This document shows, in pieces, positions 36,084 to 48,622 of a stretch of DNA of 64,000 bases. The notes under the pieces are model-generated. The model saw nothing but the letters and a program-made list of their open reading frames with translations. It was not told where the DNA came from and ran no database searches. The stretch lies in the NCBI GenBank assembly GCA_040954595.2, contig CM082595.2, positions 2,480,001 to 2,544,000 on the forward strand, read 5' to 3'. Within the stretch, counting starts at the first letter, position 1, and each line of letters starts with the position of its first letter. The DNA comes from Balanoglossus misakiensis (taxonomy: Eukaryota; Hemichordata). The translations under genes were made by a program, and so were the position numbers.

Positions 36084-39000
36084 TTATGCCTCTGGGTCAT
36101 CCTTTCCAAGCAGAGGTTGTTTTTCTTCCGGTGGGTCGGGAATCTCGTACACCACAAGCACGGCAGAGCAAATCGCAGCAATGAACGCAGCACCAGAACC
36201 GAAGAGGACAATGACGAGATGAGAACCGGTTGCTTTGATCACCACACCTAGTAACGCAGAGACGAGAATCTGAGCTAGAAATATCTGACAGCTGAGTGAG
36301 GAGATGTCTGTTGCCAGGCCACGGGCACCATTACCAGATGAATACACGTACTGTGGATAAATAAACAAGGATATTGTATCATGCATATTGGTCGAAAAAT
36401 GAAATTTCTGAGGCAACTGATCTACTTTGTGAGTTTATACCAACTACAGTCAAACCTGTGTTAGTGGCCACCTCTGTATACTGGTATATAGTGGCCACTT
36501 TGTTACAGTCCCAGTGCAATTCACATGTGCATTAATTGACCTGTCTATAAAGGCCAGTTTAGGAGAGTTCCTTGACTGGCCACTATACACAGGTTGACTG
36601 TATTTCCAAAGTATGGGTGGAACCATGCATGATGTAAGGTGGTGAAAGAGTAACGAACTTATGACAAGACACAAAGACGTTACCAGTGAATACTTACAGA
36701 ATCACTGTCATGGAATTCAGCAACAATAGAAAACGGCAGTGTTGTGATCGTAGTGAACATCACACCAAAGAACGGACACAATCCCAGTATCACGTAGATG
36801 TTGTCTTTAAATATCGCCATCAATCCAACAGCCACAGCATATAGAAGCTGTCCGCAGACATAGGCTGTACGTTGACTAATGCAATCAAGAAGACGATCAA
36901 ATATCACTGGTAGAAAACAGAAAAAGATTATTATAGTAAAACCTGTCAAAACTGAACCCTGTCAGGTCAAATGCTGAGGTCAGTCTGGCATTTTAATGTG
37001 TGACAAGCTATCAGTATAGTTACATCTGTGTATACCATTAATAGCATAACACTGACATTTAAAACAAAACACCAGCTGTTACACATGACAGAGTGAAACT
37101 CCCTCCAAAGATAAACAATCCTAGATATACGCTGCATGTATATATTTGTTTAAATTACCGTGGCAGCGATAACTGTCTTTCATCCCCATTTCCCACATTA
37201 GAGGTCCAACCTTACCATAGAAAACACTGGGTTTGGACCAAACCATGGTGGTCAAAGGGTTAAACACTTACAGGAATAGACAGCTGCAGAGAATGCATAG
37301 ATGCAAAGTCCCCAACATCCCATCTTAACTCCATCATCATACAACTCTCTTTGGGTGCTGTTAACAGGTGCCTTGGGGTCTCCTATCAAACAAAGGCAAA
37401 ACAAAACCTGACTGGTTAGATATTATGCACTTACTGTATTTGTCAAGTCCAATTTTCAAAGTCTAGATATAGTGGTAACTGCCTCCAGCAATCGAGAAGG
37501 ATGAAGAAGTCTGCAACTGTCTGCAGAATCTGTTGAAGAGCCACCTACCTTCATACACCACCTGTCCCACATAATCAGTGAAAAACAGCAACACAGTGAC
37601 GAACGAAAACCAACCCATGAAGTGGTTAATACAGAGACGTCTCAGGGCACTGGGCATCACGATGATCGACTTGATCAACTCGAGTGTCGACGCTGGTTCA
37701 TCGCTAGACAGAGAACTTGAACTTGAACGTGATATAGAATTCAGCTTTGACATCCCTCCTGGTTGTGTGGACCTCCCTGCTGCAAAATCCTGCAAGCTTG
37801 TGACCGACCTCTCTAATTCCGTGACTGTATTCTCGATGGTTTTGACTGATCTCTCCATGTTGGCGACGGACGTTTCTACCTTGACGACCGCTCGCGCAAC
37901 GCTTTCGGGGACGTGTGTATCGAAATCGGAAGACGTGACTGGAGGATAGCGCATTCTCTCGCTCGTAAACTTGAACTCTGTGTCGCTGTCGGTGTCTGTT
38001 ATATACACTGAAGGTGGAGATGGCGAGGAAAAGCAGCTGCCATAGGATTGGCTGTTGAGGTGATCACGGGGCGAACTTCTGCCGCGGATCTGCACGGACA
38101 AACTCGCTGGCAGGGCGTTGCGATTACCATCACCCTCATGTACCAGCAGCGCCCGCTTCTCCTCAACTTTGACCTCCAGGTCATCCTTGGACCCGAACTT
38201 CAACGGTTCTTCCTTGATGCTGCTCAGCGTCAGAAGAAGGGTCAATAAGAAGACGGCGAAGTTGAAGATGTAGACCACACGGAGGTGACCACCGACCAGT
38301 TTGCCAATTTCTGTGTCTTCCCAGTTGATACCCGTCATTATGTAACCAAAGCCTCCTCCAAGACCTATGGAGAAAACCAATAAAAAGTGTGAGGTGTGCC
38401 GCCCAAGTTGATCAAAATAGTTAGCAGTACATGTTCATGAATGTAAAAGAGAACATTGGAAGATTGTTTGCATTTTATGTTGTAAGTTACAAAATACAGC
38501 TGATTACCAATTTAATATCTGAAATTTTTACTACCACAATCTCTATTCAAGGTCTTTGGTAAACGTTAAGTACCCCCCTCATCTAGTATATTATTGGCAT
38601 AGTGATAGATATCTAAACGACTGAAGCCATGCTCAAACAGTTGAGGTAATCACGTTCTTCTGAATGCTGTACATGCTGTACATGATAGGAATGACAACGA
38701 CAACTACTGAATTCAGACCCATTGTAATTTTCTTGAATGTCTGCTGCACAGCGAATGTAGGGTCATTGACATGACCTTTCACCCCAGGGTCAGAGAATTT
38801 AAATCGCATCCTCTGCTGTCTGCATGACGGATTACAAAACCTATCCCAGTGGAATCTAAACGACATGCCATTCCTCGTGTACTGTAACACACATATAAAT
38901 CTTAACAGGAGATTGATTGAATACAAATGCCTTGCTGTCTGCAGTTGTACAGTTGGGACTGCATTGTGCTGTGTACAGCAACAAGAAATTTAATGTATCT

Positions 39001-40140
39001 CACATACAGTGTAGCCGTGAGATCGCTAAATTGATATGAGACAGTATCATGCATGAATGATAATTCCTTATATACCTCCAAGCATAGCATGGATGTTTAA
39101 ACCTTTCTCAAGATCCTCTGAGTTGCAGACATCGATCATGAATGCTCTTGTCGGACCATCAACAGAATCGGCGCAGAAGTCCAGAATGATCACTCCAGCC
39201 ACTGTCAGTACAAGACTGGCAATATTATCTGTAAATGACAAGCATGTTACGTTGGTGTCGGTTGTGATTTTGTAATAATTTGCAGATGTAAAATAATGTT
39301 TGAAATGTACCAAATATGAAATTCTGACTTACTGGTACTTCCAGTGGTGTCCGTGACAGCTCTGCCAATGTCATCCCCATTTAAGAGCAAAGTCAGCCCT
39401 ATCAACGCTCCAATGCACAGACCAAGAATAAACGGTCGGCGCTGACCCCAGAAACAGGTGCAGCGGTCACTCTTGGAACCAATCAGGGGCTGGCATATAA
39501 CTCCGAGGATGGGACTCACCAACCAGGTCAAACTGTAGAGCTCATTTGGAAGGCCAATACGCAGCAATATGGGTGTCACCAAGGCTGTTTCCGTGGCATA
39601 ACAGACTTCTATTCCGAAAGCAACGGCGTTATTACGTAAAAGCTGACACAACGATCGTTTCGGAGGTTCATCATCATCATCCTCACTTTCGCTACTTTCA
39701 TCATCACCATCATCCCCGCCGATATGCTCCTCCACAGACGATTCATCCTCTTGCTCCGATATCATAGGAGTCTTCGGTGACCTGTCAGTAAGCGGTGGTC
39801 GAAGATGCGTACTTGTTGATACGGACGGTCTCTCCAACGATCTGCATCTCCGTTTCCGGTCAAACGACCTGATCTTCCTTTCCCTTCCTCGAGGTGCGAA
39901 CACAGGAATCTTGACTTCCCCGGTTGGGGTCTTGGACCGGAAAACTGCATTCTTGACTGACTTATGCCCTATGGACACGGATAAAGAGTGTTTCCTTTTG
40001 TTTCTCTTATCTCCAGGAATATGCAGTGTTCTCGGTCGCACTGACCTCTTCTCCCGCCCCTCGGGATTCGACAATGACCTCTCTAAACGAGGTCTTTCTG
40101 ATCTTACAGTTATAACGTCATCATCATCGTCTGTATCCAT
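36084..40140 (-). CDS. SLC45-type proton-coupled sugar transporter-like protein (MFS)
   Basis: Six minus-strand coding exons, 40140-39333, 39228-39076, 38364-37549, 37382-37272, 36906-36698 and 36350-36084, close in phase to 787 residues. ATG 40140 has a strong context (GCCATGG) just after an acceptor-like CAG, so a 5' UTR intron is likely. About 180 residues of charged cytoplasmic tail precede the first membrane segment. [20 protein letters not shown] followed by [14 protein letters not shown] is the SLC45 signature at segments 2-3. [19 protein letters not shown], then [14 protein letters not shown], and [19 protein letters not shown], match SLC45A1-4 in order. A long loop between the two six-helix halves carries Ser-rich and coiled-coil-like sequence ([19 protein letters not shown]). 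Family members move sucrose or glucose with protons, and SLC45A2 acts in melanosomes. Which paralogue this is cannot be told. Confidence 0.91.
36445..36602. repeat. MITE with TACAGTCAA terminal inverted repeats
   Basis: The left end, TACAGTCAAACCTGTGTTAG then TGGCCAC, is matched in reverse complement by the right end, whose inverse reads TACAGTCAACCTGTGTATAG then TGGCCAG. The 158-bp element has no coding capacity and lies in the last intron of the SLC45-type gene. Elements with this kind of TACAGTCAAACCTGT end are common in invertebrate genomes. Confidence 0.85.
37177..37263 (-). repeat. TTAACCCTTTCA-type element, copy 3 (reverse orientation)
   Basis: Read on the minus strand it begins TTAACCCTTTGACCACCATG, then GGTTTGGTCCAAACCC, TTTTCTATGGTAAGGTTGG and ACCTCTAATG, and ends GGGATGAAAG. 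It is in an intron of the SLC45-type gene. Confidence 0.75.
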
Positions 40141-41238
40141 GGCACCCTGACAGCAAAGTAACCAACCATGAAGGCAAACAATGAGTTCCAACTGCTGAAA
40201 ACTTTTGCTAAACGGCGAGAAAATACAAAAATGTTATTTATAATAAATAATCCTTATGAAGCATATTGAAAAATGACATTTAAACAGGACACCCGATTAC
40301 CGGTGTACCTGCAGAAGGTACTGTATTCTGATTGGCTATTAGGTCAATGTGTGTCAGTTATATGCAAATGTAGTGCACAGAACATAAACACTGAGTTGTT
40401 TCAGCACTGTTTTAATATGATCAGCTTATTCAGAATTCCCTTATTGTGTGCATATGATGCCAATCGAGTGAGTCAATGGTGCACATCCGTGACATGAACG
40501 ACTTATTGACTGTAATATGCTAAATATACACGATCACCATTCAGTGCCTGTGAGTGGTGTTCGGTTATGCAAGTGCATCATCTGTACGCGAAATGAATTA
40601 CAGCTACGCTAAGTGTGATCTCATTGCAAATGGTCATCATATGAAGTCTTGTGTACACGGCTGAAAAAGTGGGTTTCCTCGCTAAGGTTATTTATTACAC
40701 TGAGTGGCGCAGTCAGCTCAGGGTGGCGATCGGTGTCACGTTCACGAGTGACGACGCGATCGATGACTCGTGGCTGTCAACTCGCCTTCGATCGTGTTTA
40801 TATCACCAGCTGACACTGACAGCGAATGATCGGGAAATCTACATGATAATCAAACGAGTTCTGCTTCCCTGAAAGACGGGTTTTCGTATATATCTTACCT
40901 TTTCTTGATCAAAATATCACTCCGGCAGCTGCGATCGTACTTTCTATGCGTGTATATAACCTTTCCTAAAAGGTCATCGACATCCTTTAGGTGATTGCCA
41001 AAAATCAGTGGCATCCCTAAGTCACTAGGAATTCTCGTGAAAGCGTCTTCCACGCATTTTCACTTGAGTATGATGTAAAAAATATTTAAAAAATATCATA
41101 ATGTGTCAGAGAAAAATATCCTATGTCTGTAGGTTATTTAACTCTGTCCCAACATGTACGTCAAACGTTGCCTGGCGACCAGAAGATGTTGTTGACCCAA
41201 GTGGAAAATTTATCAATCATTCCATTAACAAAAATATA
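40141..41238. other. Upstream region of the SLC45-type gene
   Basis: This probably contains the promoter and a non-coding first exon of the minus-strand SLC45-type gene. The acceptor next to ATG 40140 implies a 5' UTR intron. No coding sequence is recognised. Confidence 0.4.
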
Positions 41239-41327
41239 TACCCTTGGCGGGACTCGAACCCGCAATCTTCGGTTTTCTGTGACACTTGCTTAGGAGACCG
41301 ACGCCTTATCCATTAGGCCACAAGGGC
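41239..41327 (-). tRNA. tRNA-Arg (anticodon CCU) with a 16-nt intron
   Basis: On the minus strand the acceptor stem GCCCTTG pairs with CAAGGGT (one G-U). The D-arm is GCCT-AATGGATA-AGGC and the T-arm GCGGG-TTCGAGT-CCCGC. The anticodon stem TCGGT pairs perfectly with ACCGA once about 16 nt after loop position 37 are removed. The loop CTCCTA gives anticodon CCU, with the AGG complement at 41292-41294. A T-run follows the gene (A-run at about 41230-41234 on the plus strand). The overall sequence resembles animal tRNA-Arg(CCU). Confidence 0.92.
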
Positions 41328-42119
41328 GACACATAAGGGTGAGAAATGGTGTGGTCATTTGAGTCAATTTTGATTGTGAAAGAAGTTGTCTATTGTTAAA
41401 ATGTTTCATCTGTTTTTGAGACGTTCTTGGAAGTTCAAAGATGACAAAATAGTTTTATTCCCAATAATTTATTGCGTAGAAGCTAAAATTACACACGATT
41501 ATTTATCAAACAAAGCACCAAAGCTGTTCGTCTCTGCTGTACTTTTTCTAGTGTACTTTCGACGCTATTTTCATATCATCTAATAATGCAGACTTTTGCA
41601 TTTTTGTCTCTCTTAAAGTTTCCGTCAGTTTCAGTCCACATATCATCTTCCTCGTTTTAGTTCCAATATAACTCTACAGACGACGATAGACCAAAAAGTC
41701 ATAGAAAATTTGAGCTCTTCAGAAAAACGCTCACAAACATCAAACCAGAAATGTTCAAAAAGTACAAAATACATATAAAATGCACTTATAAAATTACACT
41801 TTCTCACATAACAACAAGCAGTAAAGTTACGGTGGATATTATAGTGTATATGTCAAAAAGTTAATTCTTCTCGCGTAGTAGTTCATAGCATTTTAAAAAA
41901 TCATACATTTTAAATTCTTCCACTACAATGTTAACATTATTAAAAGAACGGAAAAATATTGAAAAAGTTAAACATATCAGAATGTGTCCAAAATATCATA
42001 AATTATATTCTGTTATAAATCTAATAAATCTAGAGTTCGTCCTTCCCAGAAGTCTGTGCACAACACAGCAGTCCGGTGGGGTATACCATTTGGAAGAGGG
42101 GTGGGTAGGATGTCAACAC

Positions 42120-45100
42120 TCAAAAGACGGTACATTTCTGCTCGGGGTTCATTGGGGATCCAGCGCTGCAGTTGAACACTTGCGCGAACTCTTCATACTG
42201 GCTGGTGGTCCCCCTAAGTCTACAGGTGTGGTAAGAGAAAATGCAAATTAGATGAATGCGTAGGAGAAAGACGCAATGAAAAAGACACACGTTGCAATAC
42301 GATGTCCCCCAGGAAGTCGACAAATCTAAAACGCGAGTTGCTTACCTGAAAGGTTCTGGAGAATGATCGTCAGAAATTAGCTGAATCTTCGAGTTTTCAA
42401 GTCGCCGATTTTTACACCATGTCTGCAAAGAAAACACAAAGAACTGCTAAGTAAGATTCTTCAATATAATTATTCAATGTACTTGTAACTCATATGTGAC
42501 TTTCAAAATAACGTCTAGGCCTAATTCCTTAAATTATACGAAACCCACCTGACCAAGTGCTATGAAGAAAAGTTGGTCGTTTGACTTTCCAAGTCCCGGA
42601 AGTAAAGGTTCTTCACCCTTCTCTTTCACCAGAATCTTGTATGCCTAATAGCCAATCACAGTGAGCGAATATGAGCATTTGTGGGCGTTACATATACCAT
42701 GAGCCAATCACTGTGGTTATACCAATATTTGCATATTATATGCACAGTATTTACTTTTTCTGGTGACATACATTTTCAGCAGTCTCTTTACAAAGGGGTG
42801 GGACCAACAGTATATATCAGGTTCTGGTAAAAACAAACAAACATGGATCGTCAAAAATGTTGACATCACTCACATTGTATGCGTGTTTCACGGCACCTAA
42901 GTCAGCAATATTCTCGGACTGGGTGAATTCGCCGTTCACCTGGAAGAAAAGAAAACCAGACGAGAAATCTCGAGGTCGTTTAACAAATTCTACAACAATA
43001 AGAACGCTTTTGCGATCGCCCAACTTCAGGTCTATAATGTTCAACAATTCTGTCTGAAAAGTGAAATCTTACATTCATATTGGTTCCTTCCACTTCATAG
43101 CTGTTATACAAGTCGACAACACACTGAGCTCGATCTTCAAAATTTGTTGTAGAATCTTCCGACCACCAGGGGGCGACGTTTCCGTGTTTGTTAAAAAGTC
43201 GTCCTGAGGAATTAGACAAGAAGTACATAAGTACTTGCACTATACGCCATGAAAACGTTTGATGGTACAGAGAATTTGAGATTTTGGACAATCGCGAGGA
43301 CTACTCACCTTCAGTATCAAATCCGTGCGTCAGTTCGTGGCCAACTATATTTCCTATTCCGCCATAATTGAGCACACTGCAAAACAGAAAGTAAACAGTA
43401 AAAATTCAGCGTGTCATTGAGAGGAATGGTGGCTTCAAGGAGGTGACCTTGGCAACAGAAGAGCGTACTTACTCTGGATATTCACTGTCGAAAATTGGCT
43501 CCTGCAGAATCGCAGCTAGCATAACTGGAATGAAATATCGTGATAGTAAAAACAAAAGTATACGGCATTTAAGGACTGTGAGGGCGGTTTACATTAAATA
43601 GAACCATATTCATGTAGTCACAACTTGTGTCTTTCAGCAAATGTGTCTCTGTGTCTACAATTCTTACCCATGTCATTCCTTGCTGGAGAATAATAAGCAT
43701 TCACTGTTTGAGGTGTAGCTATCCATCTGAAAAAAATATCGACAAAAATGATGACGTCGAATGATCATTGGAAAAGTCCCATCTTGTTACTTGTATACAT
43801 GTATTTGTATATTTTTAAGTTTAGTCATCCACCTCAGCAAAGACTATCAGATTGCTATTACTGTACTCACTCGTTTTTGTCCACGTTTTTGGGTATCTTG
43901 TAGATCATGGTGTTGAAGGAAGCCTTCGCTAGGTTCGCAACACTCTGGAAGAAGTTGGACGGATCCACTTCATACTGAAAAGAATGTGAGTATTAGTAGT
44001 ACAAATAACGTTAAATTAACAATCCTGGCGTTATTCAGGCGTTGCCTGTTTGTGCTTGGTCTCCCGAGTTTGGTCAAGGTAGCAACAATTTTATTGGGGA
44101 AAGGAGCTTACCTCTTCATATTTCTTATCAAGTTTTACAGGATCAAGAATATAATCTGGATAACCCACTTTCACTCTAATGGCGTCAACCTGTTTACGAG
44201 AACATGAAAAGGTATTTTCAAAAGTTCTGTTGTTTCTCTTTCATTCTATACGATGTTGTGTTAATGTTTCAAAACAGTTCAACTTTTTAACTATTTATTT
44301 TGTGAACTTCAGTGTGAGAGAAAGTACGATGTAAGGGTCTCACCTTTTCCATGGCAACCTGTCTTGTGTCTTCACTCATCCAATCAAGATTGCTCAAAGA
44401 ATGTTCTTTAAATGCAGCTTTTATCCTTGTTATGACTTCAGTTACCTGTCACATTACACATATAAAAAGTTTAAAAATTGCAAAATTGCCAAGTTTCTAT
44501 CCATATGTCTGTTTATTCTCATATGCTGTGATAATCACGAATAGTTTTCAATTGCGAGCATTTAAAATGTACTTGTTATAATAAGATGTCACACTGACAC
44601 TTGCGCAGTAAGTGCCTGCAACCCACCCTCAGCGCCCAGACATACCTTTTCTATCGATTCCGCACCAAACGCCTGTCTTGAATACATCGCCCCCACCGCC
44701 ATACCCAACAGTTCGCTCGTTATTTCGTAACAGTCGTACCAGAGTTCCTGCGCCGTCGGCGTTCCCATCAACGCCGTGAACACCTTGGCGCGTTCGTCGT
44801 GCATTTCGAGGGTTGTCGTGGCGATAGAGGTCGCCACAAAACGCCATAACATGTAGTTGTGGACGGTTCTGTATAAAAGATGATAACACGAATTGTTATA
44901 ATAATATCGATTTCTCATATAGCGCATACGATGATGTACACCTCAACGCGCTTTATCAATTACTTATGCAAATTTATATTTCAGTCTTACCTGTGATCAC
45001 TTCGCTCCAGGAGACTTGACAGATTCCTCAGGAACGATGTTGCAAAGAGTATGATTTCTTCGTTTTCTGTTGTGATGAACGGCGATCTGACAACGGACTT

Positions 45101-48100
45101 GAGTATGGCCAACCAATCAAGCTATAGGAAAAGTTGAAAGGTAAGAGGTTGTTATACCTCTGTATTCATCATCATCTCGTAAGGGTTACCCATTATGTTT
45201 TGCAACCAGAAACATAATGGCTGCGCGTCGTTCAAGTTGCACGAATGAAATGTTTCTGCAACTGGGAACGAGAGGCAAAGCAACGTTTCTCACTAGAGGC
45301 AAAGTGACGTATTGTCAAAATGATGGCGCTTCTGTCCCGATTTGAAAATACAAGTAATGGAAATATCCTCTGAGATCAAAGTTCGCATATTGGTCGCACG
45401 TTCTTGCCGTATGAGTCACAATTGCGTCGCGTGGGTTGTCTGAAATCATGACACCCTGTCATAACAGAAGTAAATGTTTTCACAGTATGGTTAATACGTA
45501 TAGCACGTTGGTGTGGGTTTATTCAGTTACCTGTGGTAGAATCTCTTGAAGATCTCTGACTGTGGCGTTGTTGTAAAGTTCTAAGATATCTTGTCTTTCA
45601 CTGTCAGGGACGATAATCTGTAATAATAAATTAAGACGGTTTGTTTGAGACACTTTGGCATAATTCAGTTTTTTAATATTCCAATGTTCTGTGGAATATC
45701 ATTATTGTATTGGTAAATAGCCCCAGGTATATCTTACCTTAGCAAGTTCAACTTCAAATGCCCAAACCGATTCGACGATTTCTGTCAGTTGGGGTTCTTC
45801 AACGCCAAGTTCAGTCAGTGCCACTCTCATGAAGTTCAGGTAGAGAATGATGACCTGGAATTGTAAGAACCCAAAATTAAGTAATTGTACCCAGCAAATG
45901 ATGGTTTGATTCTTTCAAAGGGAGGAAATTACCTCCAATTGGCCTCGCTGTGTGTGTGGAAAATTGACAGGAAAAACACTCTGTGAGCACTCTATGACCT
46001 GTGACCTTCAGTGTCACTCTAAGGTCAAGTGACCTGGAATTTATCGCGAAGGAACCGCGAATTCGCTGGATGTAGGCGCATACCGCAGCATCGCTGGCTA
46101 GCTGTGTTGCCGAGGCAACCACGTAGCTGTCTGCGCTAATTGCCTAATTACAGCGGAAACGAAGGGCGTTGGCCTCGTTTCCACGGCAACTTCCGAGAAT
46201 ATCAGTGGAGCGTGAAGAAAGGTACATAATGTGTGGTTTGCTAATGGAGGAAATAGAAACTTTCCTCCTTGTGTAAGCTCAGCTGGCATCTGGTTGTGTA
46301 AGTTTACAAAACTTGATTTAATTTTGGACATCGTCTGAATCTCACGGGTCATGATTTCGACCTTCAATCACCGCCTCACCCATAGACTACTGGAATACCA
46401 GAATAAACGGATGTTCGCTGACGAAAATTATTTTTTGTCAAGGCTGACGGCCAATTGCCCCCCCCCCCCCCTCCGCCCCCACACTCCCAACGTATAGTAG
46501 TAGGGGTTTTTACTAGTTTTCTTCGCACAGCTGTTGTGCGCAGGCGTCCCGAAGTTTTACACCACGCTAACTACCGGAGTATTATCATATAGCCACCTTT
46601 GACATGGTCTTCAAAGCAGAGATGTCGACACACAGGCAAATATCATATTTCTTGTCCCTGAAGTAACGACTTAATTAGTCGTCGGGAGAAGAAATCTGTT
46701 CGTGAGGCTTGGTGGAATGAAGTCACGGAGACACTCCGTAATATCTTTTTCTTGTGGTGTGATATGTTACATCACGTTACTCTGCTCGTGATTTGTTTGA
46801 TATTTTATTGGTATGACACATTGATACACGAAATGTCTGCGTAAATTAGAGTACAAGAGAAAATATATGCCTTTAACCTCACCCCATCCCCTAACCCCAG
46901 ATGGCCACCAAGGTTCAGCTTTGTAGAAAGACTGGACAGTTCGTTATGTTTAGTGGAAACAACACGTAAGGAAAGGTTGAAAGTGATAGCTGAATGTGAA
47001 TCTCGTGGCAATCATGCCCCAAGGTGTGTTGAATCGCTAAATAAGATGTCAGTTCTGATATACCATAAACTTTGACAGTGTCATGAGAGAGAACCGGTAC
47101 TCTAGTCTCCATCTTGCTTTTAAACAGCGCAAACTGATATTGGCCGGCTAAAACCCACTAGAGGTTTCTCTTGGCATCTGTTTTACACGAGAGGGTCTAA
47201 TGCACGGTGTTCGCACGTTTTCTTTTGCCTTTTACATGTGGTTTTGATTTTTGGACCAGAAGCGCCGGTGCTACACGCAGACAGACTTCAAGTTTCATTC
47301 GACTGGGAAGAGTTTTCGCGATTCCTGCGTCATCTGTGCTCTGTCGGCGAGCAATGTTGTGAAACTTTGTTGCATCTGCGGGCTGCAGCTGTGCGGAGTA
47401 TTACAATCAAACATTTCATGCGAGCTCCTCAGAGCGATTTTTGATGACTTGTAGAACGAGAAATGATATCTTTATAGAAACACGACCAACAGGTCAGAGG
47501 TTATCGTGAGCTTAGCCAGAATGACGTATGCCTGTGAAGTATTAAAAACATGCTTTAGATGGATTTCAAGTTGGAATGTGTTTGCTTTTCCAACTTATTT
47601 CGTATAATTTGAATTTGTCTGAAAGAGAAAACATCAATGATGCAACATATGGGAAGTTATTAGAGTTCTTACCTTGTCGTCAACGTCGCGCAGATAAAAA
47701 CTTCGATCACGAAGTGTCACCGGCGGCTGATCGAGCTAAAATGAAGGAAACGAAAAAGTTACGGCCAAAAGGTTGTTCAAATTAAAACTTACTCGTGAAA
47801 GTTTGCAAATTAATAAAAAAAAACAACTTTATTTTGATTCGTGATATTAAATGAACGATTCTTTGTGGCTGAGAGCAGTAAAAGAGAACCCAAAACTTCA
47901 CTTACCCACAAAATGTACCGATTTGAATCGTAAATGTCTATTTTTACTGAAAGCGAAACTAACGATCTAATATAGTGGTTTTTGAGTAATTCAGAAAAAG
48001 TGTTGTCCAGGTCAACGGTCCCTGGGCTCCATCCTCCCAGTGAAGTGATGATGTCGATTATTGGAGTAACACCATTTAGATCCCGTCTGTTTGTGTCCAT

Positions 48101-48622
48101 ACATGCTTGGTATAGTTGCAGACTTTTCTTTTCTGCCTGGCTGGTCACGCTATCCGGCGATTTCTCCATGATTGATCTTAATAAGAGTTTATTCCTCTCG
48201 GCGATCATGTCAACGATACCGTAGGCTGACTTGTCGGCGGGGATCGGGTTTCTCTGCAGCCAACCCCCGCAAGAGTACCCGTAGAAGTCCTGGCACGGGT
48301 CGACCGTCTCGTCGATGCCTTCCATGATGCGAGCGGCGGCCTCGACGCAAGTTCTGCTGGTGCATGTCCCCGGGTCTCGTACCCCCGAGCCATCTTGCCG
48401 GTTGAAGAAGAACCCGCACAGAACCCCGGCGATGATCAAAAGCACGGCGATTATGATCACCAAGCCAACAGCTAGACAGCAGCGATCGCTCTTGATGCTG
48501 GACGAGTCTTTATGATGTACCCCTTCGCCGCCTTTGTTCGCCGGATCGACTGTTTCCACAACAATTTCGCTGGGATCGCTCGCCGCGTTCGTACCGTCAG
48601 TTTTATCCTCCAACTCCATCAT
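42120..48622 (-). CDS. Neprilysin/ECE-like M13 zinc metallopeptidase, proximal tandem copy
   Basis: Seventeen minus-strand exons close in phase to 756 residues: 48622-47906, 47735-47673, 45854-45738, 45617-45531, 45121-44991, 44868-44646, 44445-44344, 44189-44112, 43974-43871, 43726-43668, 43524-43473, 43376-43309, 43203-43073, 42939-42874, 42644-42549, 42422-42346, 42219-42120. The start is the first ATG in the frame. It is a type II membrane protein with a membrane segment at about 49-73. The ectodomain begins [20 protein letters not shown], and CQDFYGYSCGGW is the M13 signature. Active-site elements: NAYY; zinc motif HELTH (43325-43339); third ligand in ENIADLG; and HSPEPFR with the transition-state histidine and arginine. 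The C-terminal CTVF replaces the family CxxW. Such enzymes cleave small peptides at the cell surface. Intron 2 is about 1.8 kb. Confidence 0.94.
45855..47672. other. Long second intron of the proximal M13 gene
   Basis: About 1.8 kb without a recognised gene. A palindromic X-box, GTTGCCGAGGCAAC, is at about 46104-46117, and a second related half site (CACGGCAAC) is at about 46177. A poly-C tract is near 46455-46470. Confidence 0.5.

Noticed and set aside
43155-43180. CTCF-like CCACCAGGGGGCG
   Set aside because: It encodes the conserved APWWS segment of the M13 peptidase, and the same match recurs in the paralogue at 52203 for the same reason.
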